This document shows positions 1-5,081 of a DNA stretch of 5,081 nucleotides, one piece after another. Position numbers and translations under genes: made by a program. The stretch covers positions 1 through 5,081 of the forward strand of contig JAEUMX010000382.1 of assembly GCA_016791285.1 (NCBI GenBank), given 5' to 3'. The DNA comes from Burkholderiales bacterium (lineage in GTDB: Bacteria; Pseudomonadota; Gammaproteobacteria; Burkholderiales; JAEUMW01). How positions within the stretch are numbered: position 1 is the first letter of the stretch; each line of letters starts with the position of its first letter. Below the pieces are notes generated by a model. That model did not search any database. It saw nothing but the letters and a program-made list of their open reading frames with translations, and was not told the origin of the DNA.

Positions 1-383
1 TAGACGTAGTACGGCTGCTTGGGAGATCGGCGCTTGCCTGCTCCGGGCGCGGGCGCACGCGCCTGCCACTCGTACCAGCCCCGCGCCGGCATGAGGCAGC
101 GCATGCGTCGATAGCTGTCCCGCCACATCGGCTTGTCCGCCACCTCTTCGCTGCGCGCGTTGAAAGTGAGCGTCGGCAGCTTCGCTTTGCTCCACCAGTG
201 CGGGACGAGACCCCAGCGCGCCGCCAGGAGCTCGGAGGCGCCGTCCGCGGCGCGATGGACGATGGGAACGATGCTGGTCGGCGCGGCGTTGAAACTTCCG
301 CGAAGCGGATTCCAGTGGCGGCGATCCAGCGTCCAGAAGCGCTCCAGCGCCGCCTCGTCCGGCGTGACGTAGCGACCGCACAT
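1..383 (-). CDS. yedK: SRAP-family protein (YedK/HMCES-like), abasic-site DNA-protein crosslinker, 3' end outside window
   Basis: The protein starts MCGRY, and 127 codons are visible before the window edge; family members are usually about 210-230 residues, so roughly the last 40% is missing. SRAP proteins lose Met1 and use the exposed Cys2 to form a thiazolidine crosslink with abasic sites in single-stranded DNA, shielding them at replication forks. Visible hallmarks are Cys2, the FNAAPT stretch (31-36), RWGLVPHW (56-63), Asn75 in TFNARSE and Glu105 in GWYEW. Cys2, Asn75 and Glu105 fall at the same numbers as the E. coli YedK active-site residues; the catalytic His (near 160) lies outside the window. 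The start is fixed because Cys must be residue 2. The ATG lies 3 nt after the acetyltransferase stop with only a poor Shine-Dalgarno (GAGG, 1 nt away), so translation is probably coupled. Family assignment is very secure; its role in this operon is unknown. Confidence 0.95.
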   Translation of the reverse strand, partial: MCGRYVTPDEAALERFWTLDRRHWNPLRGSFNAAPTSIVPIVHRAADGASELLAARWGLVPHWWSKAKLPTLTFNARSEEVADKPMWRDSYRRMRCLMPARGWYEWQARAPAPGAGKRRSPKQPYYV

Positions 384-386
384 GCC

Positions 387-944
387 TCAGTCTTCGATCG
401 ACCGGATGACGCGGCAAGGATTGCCCGCGGCGAAGACGCCATCAGGAATGTCGCGCGTGACCACACTGCCTGCGCCGATCACCGACCGCGCCCCGATGCG
501 CACGCCGGGGCAGACGATCGCACCGCCGCCGACCCACACGTCGTCGCCGATTTCGACCGGTGCGCCCAGCTCGAGGCCGGTCTGGCGCTCGATTGCCCGC
601 AGCGGGTGCGTCGCCGCGTAGATCTGCACGGCCGGCCCGCAAAGCACGCGCGACCCGATCCGCACCGGCGCCACGTCGAGCACCACGCAGTTGAAGTTGA
701 AGAAGACCTTGTCGCCGAGCGTGATGTTGCGGCCGTAGTCGCAGAAGAAGGGCGGCTCGATCCAGACACCCTCGCCCGACGCCGGGATCAGCTCCCGAAT
801 GAGCCGTGCGCGCTCTTCGCCCTGGTCATCGCGCGTGTGGTTGAAGGCTTGAAAGAGCAGCCGCGCGCGGCGCCGGTCGGCGCAGAGCGCCGCATCGAGC
901 GGGTCGTAGAGCTCGCCCGCCAGCATCTTTTCGCGTTCGCTCAT
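387..944 (-). CDS. Maltose/galactoside-type O-acetyltransferase (Maa/LacA/NodL family, left-handed beta-helix)
   Basis: The 185-residue protein matches the usual size of cytoplasmic maltose acetyltransferase (about 183). These enzymes move acetyl from acetyl-CoA to a sugar hydroxyl. The N-terminal Mac domain is visible (EREKMLAGELYDP, residues 3-15, with Asp17). A left-handed beta-helix of hexapeptide repeats follows (VRIGSR, VEIGDDVWVGGGA, VRIGARSVIGAGSVV), closing with the AGNPCRVIR motif typical of the family. Asn85 in FFNFNC, catalytic His113 in ATHPL and Trp137 in DDVWVGG correspond to active-site residues known from LacA/Maa. I chose the ATG at 944 over an in-frame upstream start at 983, because family homology begins at MSEREKM and the longer form would overlap the esterase gene. 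The gap to the esterase stop is 4 nt, with weak ribosome binding, suggesting coupling. The acceptor sugar cannot be read from sequence: maltose, another glycoside or a Nod-factor-like substrate are all possible, so no symbol is given. Confidence 0.93.
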   Translation of the reverse strand: MSEREKMLAGELYDPLDAALCADRRRARLLFQAFNHTRDDQGEERARLIRELIPASGEGVWIEPPFFCDYGRNITLGDKVFFNFNCVVLDVAPVRIGSRVLCGPAVQIYAATHPLRAIERQTGLELGAPVEIGDDVWVGGGAIVCPGVRIGARSVIGAGSVVTRDIPDGVFAAGNPCRVIRSIED

Positions 945-948
945 CGCG

Positions 949-2025
949 TCACTTGCGCACCGCGCAGGCCGGGTTGTCGGCAAGGGTGTGCTGCGCGAAA
1001 AAGGCCCATATCATGCGACTCGCATCGGGTCCCCGCGGATCGTTGTACGGGTACTTCACGCGTTCGTCGGGGCTCTGGCGGCCATCGTCGCCGCCGCTCC
1101 ACGCGTGGCCCAGTCCCGTGACCAGCACCTCCTGCAGCAAGGGCTTGCCGGCGCGTGAGAGCGTCGACACGACATAGGCATGTCCACCGACCTCTCCCGC
1201 AACCGCCTGCTTCGTAAGCCGCGTTGCGGCGACGCTGTCGTTGTCCTGCCCGTCGTCGCACAAGTCGCCCACCTGGGCGAATTGCTGCACGACGTCGCCC
1301 GCCGCTTTCGGCAGCACCTTGTCGTCCTCGGTACCGTGGATCACCAGCATGGGGAGGGTGCGCCGTCCGCCGCCCCGGCAGTCGAAGGCTGCCCGCCCGG
1401 ACTTCTCGGCGTCGTACGGATACGCCTTCTCCATGACCCGCAGTCCCGCGATCGGATTGTCCGCGACGCCGTAGGGAAAACCGGAGTGCACGGCCGCCGC
1501 CGCGAAGACGTCGGCATAGCAGCTGGCGAGGATCGCGGCAAACGCCCCGCCCGCCGAGATGCCCGCCACGTAGATGCGCTCGGCGTCGACGCTGTAGCGC
1601 GCGCGGACATCGTCGACCATCGCCATCACGATCGCCGCCTCGCCGCCTCGCGCCTGTGTGCTCGGGTCGAACCAGTTCCAGCACGAGTAGCCGTTGGCGA
1701 GCGCGCTCTGGCGCGGGTAGAGCGCGAGGAAGCCGTGCTCGTCGGCGAGCCGGTTCATGCGCGTGCCGGCGGCGAAGCTCTCGGGGTCCTGCTTGCAGCC
1801 GTGCAGCATGACCACGAGCGGCATCGGCTTGCCCTTGACGTAGCTCGCGGGCACGTAGAGCCGGTAGTCGCGGCTCCTGGAGACGATCCAGTTGTAGGTC
1901 AAACCACCATCGCGGCTCGCGACGCTGACGGCAGGGAGAAACTCGCCCTGCGGTCCGGCTGCGCGCGCGAGGGCGCAGACGAGGAGACTGGCGACAAAAA
2001 GCATGCGCATCGGCGTGGGCTTCAT
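949..2025 (-). CDS. Secreted PHB-depolymerase-family serine esterase (Esterase_phd type)
   Basis: The 358-residue alpha/beta hydrolase carries a Sec signal peptide: a short basic start, hydrophobic residues 9-20, and likely cleavage after Ala22 in ALARA-AG. The family hydrolyses polyhydroxyalkanoates or, in relatives, acetyl or feruloyl esters on plant polysaccharides. Visible elements are the oxyanion-hole HGC (75-77), the characteristic CWNWF (115-119), the lipase box GISAG with nucleophile Ser157, the likely acid Asp234 in HGTEDDKV and catalytic His307 in GLGHAWSGG. Six cysteines in the mature part (77, 115, 169, 216, 256, 354) fit disulfides in an exported enzyme. There is no C-terminal fibronectin or substrate-binding domain like those of classical extracellular PHB depolymerases, so the protein is essentially a bare catalytic domain and a soluble or short-chain ester is plausible. 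The ATG follows the upstream TGA with no gap and no good Shine-Dalgarno; Met6 or Met8 could also start and would keep the signal peptide. Family is secure, substrate is not. Confidence 0.9.
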   Translation of the reverse strand: MKPTPMRMLFVASLLVCALARAAGPQGEFLPAVSVASRDGGLTYNWIVSRSRDYRLYVPASYVKGKPMPLVVMLHGCKQDPESFAAGTRMNRLADEHGFLALYPRQSALANGYSCWNWFDPSTQARGGEAAIVMAMVDDVRARYSVDAERIYVAGISAGGAFAAILASCYADVFAAAAVHSGFPYGVADNPIAGLRVMEKAYPYDAEKSGRAAFDCRGGGRRTLPMLVIHGTEDDKVLPKAAGDVVQQFAQVGDLCDDGQDNDSVAATRLTKQAVAGEVGGHAYVVSTLSRAGKPLLQEVLVTGLGHAWSGGDDGRQSPDERVKYPYNDPRGPDASRMIWAFFAQHTLADNPACAVRK

Positions 2026-2613
2026 TCAGGAAGAGCGTCGCGTGGCGACGAAGAAGGCGACCACACCGGCGATCAGCATGGCAACGCCCGACCAGACCAA
2101 TTCCATCCGTGCGCGCACGACGTTGCGCCGCACCTGCAGGCTGATGCCCGCGAGCGGCAGCTCGGGCGGCCTGGTCTCTTCGAGCACGAACGTATAGGCG
2201 GCAGCGCTCGGCACGTCGACCGTCGCGACCAGCTCCGACCAGCGCTGATCCGGGCCCTGACTGGTGCCGCGGCCGATCGTCACCTGTTTCTCCACGAGCG
2301 GACTGCCGCCCACCAGCAAGTGCGCCCGGTACGCGTTGCTGCGCACGGGTTCGATGTGCACGTCGCCCACCACCTCGAACACGAGTGCCAGACCCACCGT
2401 GTTCATCGCCGGATCGAGCGCGAGCTCCACCGGCTGGAACGTGTTCGCGTTCGAGAATCGCATCACGTCGCCGCTCGACAGCGTGAAGCGCGCCCCCTTC
2501 TCGCCCAATCGGTGCTCTCCCACGCTGCCGCCGCTGAAGAACGCGGCCCACGCGTAATAACCAGGTCCGAGCACGAGCCCCACCAGGATCAGCAGCACCG
2601 GGAAGCGGGTCAC
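2026..2613 (-). CDS. Unrecognised membrane-anchored protein with hydrophobic segments at both ends
   Basis: I do not recognise this 195-residue protein. It has a hydrophobic segment at about 5-24 (from FPVLLILVGLVLGPG), a beta-rich middle at about 30-165 without cysteines, and a second hydrophobic segment at about 172-190 (LVWSGVAMLIAGVVAFFVA), followed by TRRSS. The likely layout is both ends in the cytoplasm with the central domain in the periplasm. The four Arg residues at 162-169 (RRNVVRAR), just before the second segment, sit on the side the positive-inside rule disfavours. The middle alternates short strands and ends in an ISLQVRRNV strand, which gives a loose impression of a jelly-roll or GOLD-like sandwich; that is a guess. 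I chose GTG at 2613: it follows the binding-protein stop by 17 nt, has GCAGG about 7 nt upstream, and places the membrane segment at the N-terminus. The frame is open to 2775, but that extra part is Arg-rich and lies over the binding-protein gene. The stop abuts the esterase ATG, so co-expression is very likely. Confidence 0.8.
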   Translation of the reverse strand: MTRFPVLLILVGLVLGPGYYAWAAFFSGGSVGEHRLGEKGARFTLSSGDVMRFSNANTFQPVELALDPAMNTVGLALVFEVVGDVHIEPVRSNAYRAHLLVGGSPLVEKQVTIGRGTSQGPDQRWSELVATVDVPSAAAYTFVLEETRPPELPLAGISLQVRRNVVRARMELVWSGVAMLIAGVVAFFVATRRSS

Positions 2614-2630
2614 GCGCTTGCCTGCACCGT

Positions 2631-3461
2631 TCAGTACGGCCGGATCGGCGTCACTTCGACCTGTGTCTCGATCCAGCGGCGCACGATCGCGTCGACCGTG
2701 CCGCGCCGCTTCATCTCGCGCACTGCCGCATCGAGCTGCGCCTTCAGCTGCACGTCGTTCTTGCGCACCGCCCACGCGAGATATTCATCCGTGAGCGGGG
2801 TGTACAGACCGACCAGTCCGGCGCCGCCCGCGTTGCTCGCCATGCCGAAGCGCCAGATCGACGGTGCGTCGTGGATGAAGTACTCCACCGTGCCCGCTGC
2901 GAGCGCGGCTGCGGCCGCGTCGCTGTCGGGGAAGACGACCACCTCCGCCTGCGGCAGATCGAGACGCACGTACTGTTCACCCGTCGTCCCGCTGACGACG
3001 GCGATGCGTCGCCGTGGATCGCGCAGCCGCGCGGGCTGTCCGAGCCGCGGCACGTCCTGTTCGCGTATCAGCACCATCTGCCCGGCGCGCAGATAGGGCT
3101 CGACAAAGGCGACCTGCTGCGCGCGCGCGTCGGTCACCGACATGCCGGACATGATCACGTCGATCTTGCCCGACTGCAGCGCCGGGATCAGTTCCGCCCA
3201 GGGCACCTGCTTGATCGTCACGGTCATGCCGGTCTCGCGCACCACTTCGCGCACGAGGTCGACCTCGATGCCCACGAGCTCCCCGTCTTCGCGAAACGAA
3301 AGCGGTGGATAGTTCGCCGCCATGCCGACCCGGATTGTCCTGGGGGCCGCGCTCTCGGCCTTGGACGAGGGCGCATCGGCCTTGCTCCGCCATGGCATCC
3401 AACCGCAGCCCGCAAGAAATACCGTGAAACACACGAGGATGGGAACGACGGCGCGCCTCAA
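2631..3461 (-). CDS. Amino-acid-type solute-binding lipoprotein (SBP_bac_3 family), no cognate ABC transporter in window
   Basis: The 276-residue protein has a short lipoprotein signal: Arg2-Arg3, hydrophobic residues 4-18, and lipobox LAGC with the lipidated Cys at 19. A linker follows (about 20-41), then a two-lobe periplasmic binding fold (about 42-270). Family ligand-site elements are visible: ANYPPLSF (49-56), GIEVDLV (64-70), MSGMSVTDAR with Arg113, which in relatives grips the ligand carboxylate, the SGTTGEQYV loop (157-165), and Asp198 in HDAP, which usually contacts the amino group. This points to an amino acid or similar ligand, probably delivered to an ABC importer, but no permease or ATPase is encoded here. 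I chose TTG at 3461 because a near-consensus Shine-Dalgarno lies 6 nt upstream and this start gives a compact signal peptide. The in-frame ATG at 3533 would add an Arg-rich 24-residue head and has no such site. The gene probably begins a five-gene run. Confidence 0.92.
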   Translation of the reverse strand: MRRAVVPILVCFTVFLAGCGWMPWRSKADAPSSKAESAAPRTIRVGMAANYPPLSFREDGELVGIEVDLVREVVRETGMTVTIKQVPWAELIPALQSGKIDVIMSGMSVTDARAQQVAFVEPYLRAGQMVLIREQDVPRLGQPARLRDPRRRIAVVSGTTGEQYVRLDLPQAEVVVFPDSDAAAAALAAGTVEYFIHDAPSIWRFGMASNAGGAGLVGLYTPLTDEYLAWAVRKNDVQLKAQLDAAVREMKRRGTVDAIVRRWIETQVEVTPIRPY

Positions 3462-3548
3462 GCGACACCTCCTTCGTATACGGCGATCATGTTGGTCGAG
3501 ACCTGTGGAATGCCCGCGATTGTGCCAGATCACGACAGGAAAATCGTG
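3462..3548. other. 87-bp intergenic gap; no convincing promoter or terminator
   Basis: This is the largest gap in the window, and besides the ribosome binding site at 3466-3475 it holds little that can be named. The 8-bp palindrome CGTATACG (3475-3482) gives a TATACG hexamer on the minus strand, but no -35-like element lies 16-18 bp upstream. A 5-bp inverted repeat (CACGA/TCGTG) begins at the patatin stop codon but has no T-run. The gap may contain the start of the downstream operon, or both genes may be read through together. Confidence 0.5.
3466..3475 (-). promoter_or_regulatory. Near-consensus ribosome binding site for the TTG-started lipoprotein gene
   Basis: On the minus strand the sequence reads GAAGGAGGTG, complementary at nine of ten positions to the end of 16S rRNA. 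AGGAGG is 6 nt from the TTG at 3461, which is ideal spacing. No in-frame ATG or GTG lies at a suitable distance, so this site decides the start. A GTG overlapping the site (3468) opens another frame, but its product is an Arg-rich shadow without family motifs. Confidence 0.85.
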
Positions 3549-5081
3549 TTACGGCCGCCCGAGAAGAAAGTAAAACGAGTCGTACCCCGCTGTCGACCGG
3601 CCATAGGCGACGTAGACCGGCCCGATGATCGTGTCGGCGCCCCAGAAGACGCTGAACCCGCCCAGGTACTCATTCGTCAGCAGCGGATCGTTCGGGCCGT
3701 TCATGCGCCCCACCTCGGCCGTGCCGCCGAGATAGAGCCCGGTGCCCAACTGCGGCGGCAGGCGATCGTACTTGTAGTAGTACGCCAGCCGTCCGAGGAC
3801 GTATTGCGTGCCGGTGAGCTGACCGATCTGCAGGCCCGACAGCCGCTGAAAACCGCCCAGGATGAAAGGGTCGTAGACCGGAAGGTCGCCGCTCGGCGTT
3901 CCGCCACCCGACAGTCCCAGGCTCAAGGTGTGGCGATCGAGGCTTTTCGCGACCAGCAGCGAAGCATCCGCCTTCGTGTACTGATCTTCGGATCCCATGG
4001 CGGACTGGGTCGAGAACATTCGCGCCAAGCCGAGGTAGCCGTCCCGCGGGAAATCGGTGTCGTCGAGCTGATCCACGAGCGCGCGCGCGGTGACGCCCGC
4101 CTGGAACAGCTCGAAGCGTGTCAGGTCGACCACCCCGAAGTCCGGGCTCGCCTCCAGCCACCCCGCGAACGGTCCGAGTCGCACGTCGAACAGACGACTC
4201 TGGTACCCGAGGTCGAGGTGCGCGCGCGCATACTTGACGCCGTAATTGCCCAGCAGCTGGTTGTTGAAGTAAAACTGCGTGGGCTGCGCCTGCAGCTCGA
4301 TGCGCGGCGCGACGAAGCCGACGTACTTGAGGTCGAGCGGCTGATAGAACTCGCTCACGAAACGATTGGTGAATCCGACCTGCGCATCGGTACGCCATTC
4401 CGCGCCCAGGCGATTGAGCCAGGTCTTGCGGTAACTCGCCAGCAGATTGAAACGCTGTCCGTCCTGGAAATCCGTGTACAGGCCGAGCCCGAACTTGATG
4501 TAGTTGGGGCCCCAGGATTTCTCCGTCGCGTTGATGAGGACCGCGCGCTTGCCATCGTCATCGACGAGGCTGTAGTCGACCTGATCGAAATCGCCGCGCC
4601 CGAACAGGCGCTTCAAGTCGCCGTCGAGCGCCTGGCTCGTGAACGCGTCGCCGGGCTGCACGCTGAGCTCGGACTTGATCACCTCCGGGTTGACCAGCTT
4701 GGTGCCGGTCGCAACCCGGATCTCCGCGATCGGGACCGGCGCGGTACGCCGGCTCTCGCGCGCCGCCACCCAGGCCGCGTAGTCGGGCTCCGGCAGCTGC
4801 AGGGCGAGCAGCCGCTGCGTTTCGCCGCGCGCGGCTTTGCTCCCGCTCCGGATCGCCTCGGCGTAGCGCGAGAAGTCGGCGGAGCTGATGCCGGTCAGCT
4901 CCGGGGTAATCAGGACATCGGTCTCCTTGAGGGAGCTCAACGACTGCGACACGTTGAGCTCGGTCATGAGATTGACCGACTGCAGCGCGACCGCGAACAC
5001 GGACTTCAACTGGTCGCGCTTGCCGAGCGGCGTGCCGAGGTTGACCGCGATGACCACGTCGGCGCAGGTGGCGCGCGCGAC
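3549..5081 (-). CDS. Patatin-like phospholipase with POTRA domain and outer-membrane beta-barrel (PlpD-like), 5' end outside window
   Basis: The reading frame is open to the window edge, giving 510 visible residues. The start (VARATCADVVIAVNLGTPL) is the late part of a patatin domain, running to about residue 115; the GxSxG nucleophile and the Asp-Gly catalytic site lie upstream and cannot be checked. A POTRA-like domain follows at about 117-187, with IAEIRV, the helix NPEVIKSEL, and GDLKRLFGRGDFDQVDYSLV. From about 192 to the end are alternating amphipathic strands, many bounded by aromatics, matching a 16-strand BamA/Omp85-type barrel. This patatin-POTRA-barrel order defines type Vd autotransporters such as Pseudomonas PlpD, in which the barrel anchors or exports a phospholipase A-like domain at the outer membrane. 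The protein ends LLGRP, without the terminal aromatic common in outer-membrane proteins. It lies 87 bp upstream of the lipoprotein gene and may or may not share its transcript. Family assignment is strong; secreted versus periplasm-facing patatin domain is undecided. Confidence 0.93.
   Translation of the reverse strand, partial: VARATCADVVIAVNLGTPLGKRDQLKSVFAVALQSVNLMTELNVSQSLSSLKETDVLITPELTGISSADFSRYAEAIRSGSKAARGETQRLLALQLPEPDYAAWVAARESRRTAPVPIAEIRVATGTKLVNPEVIKSELSVQPGDAFTSQALDGDLKRLFGRGDFDQVDYSLVDDDGKRAVLINATEKSWGPNYIKFGLGLYTDFQDGQRFNLLASYRKTWLNRLGAEWRTDAQVGFTNRFVSEFYQPLDLKYVGFVAPRIELQAQPTQFYFNNQLLGNYGVKYARAHLDLGYQSRLFDVRLGPFAGWLEASPDFGVVDLTRFELFQAGVTARALVDQLDDTDFPRDGYLGLARMFSTQSAMGSEDQYTKADASLLVAKSLDRHTLSLGLSGGGTPSGDLPVYDPFILGGFQRLSGLQIGQLTGTQYVLGRLAYYYKYDRLPPQLGTGLYLGGTAEVGRMNGPNDPLLTNEYLGGFSVFWGADTIIGPVYVAYGRSTAGYDSFYFLLGRP

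Noticed and set aside
945..983. Upstream start adding 13 residues to the acetyltransferase
   Set aside because: It overlaps the end of the esterase gene, and the added residues are not part of the Mac domain; the ATG at 944 gives the family's normal length.
198..1121. 307-codon plus-strand frame opposite SRAP, acetyltransferase and the esterase end
   Set aside because: Antisense shadow with biased composition, no recognisable motif, and it spans three gene boundaries.
941..2551. 536-codon minus-strand frame overlapping the esterase in another phase
   Set aside because: Arg/Gly-rich shadow translation covering parts of two genes. The esterase frame carries the signal peptide and complete catalytic triad.
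2614..2775. Longer N-terminus for the two-TM protein
   Set aside because: The extension overlaps the lipoprotein gene, is Arg/Asp-rich and shadow-like, and would bury the N-terminal membrane segment.
1180..3096. 638-codon open frame on the plus strand, opposite the esterase, two-TM and lipoprotein genes
   Set aside because: It is antisense to three genes with clear motifs or packing, its translation is rich in Arg, His and Ala with no domain, and long antisense frames are expected where third positions are G/C-rich.
3504..3520. Possible sigma-54 promoter on the minus strand (TGGCAC followed by GC)
   Set aside because: TGGCAC fits the -24 element, but the GC lies one base too far downstream for the -12 element and the TTGC core is absent.
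3526..3549. Terminator after the patatin gene from the CACGA/TCGTG inverted repeat
   Set aside because: The stem is only 5 bp, starts at the stop codon and has no following T-run.

Overview
The window is GC-rich and compact, and all six genes read on the minus strand. High-GC codon use, a patatin/POTRA/beta-barrel outer-membrane protein, a lipobox lipoprotein and a PHB-depolymerase-type esterase together point to a Gram-negative proteobacterium. A betaproteobacterium (Burkholderiales-like) is most likely, but that placement is inference, since no taxonomic marker gene is present.

In transcription order (right to left): (1) 5081-3549, the 3' part of a patatin-like phospholipase with a POTRA domain and a C-terminal outer-membrane barrel (5' end outside the window); (2) an 87-bp gap with no convincing promoter or terminator, ending in a near-perfect Shine-Dalgarno; (3) 3461-2631, an amino-acid-type periplasmic binding protein made as a lipoprotein, best started at TTG; (4) 2613-2026, an unrecognised protein with a hydrophobic segment at each end and a beta-rich middle; (5) 2025-949, a secreted PHB-depolymerase-family serine esterase with its full catalytic triad; (6) 944-387, a maltose/galactoside-type O-acetyltransferase; (7) 383-1, the first 127 codons of a YedK/HMCES-type SRAP protein (3' end outside the window).

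From the binding protein onward the genes are separated by 17, 0, 4 and 3 nt, so five of them look like one operon with coupled translation. Four of the six products are exported or envelope-located (patatin barrel, lipoprotein, two-TM protein, esterase), with the acetyltransferase and the SRAP protein cytoplasmic at the downstream end. No pathway uniting them is evident. The binding protein has no ABC permease or ATPase here, and the two-TM protein directly behind it is the least explained element. No RNA genes, mobile elements, CRISPR arrays or notable repeats were seen. No clear case for a wholly new system can be made; the lipoprotein/two-TM pair is the best candidate for follow-up.
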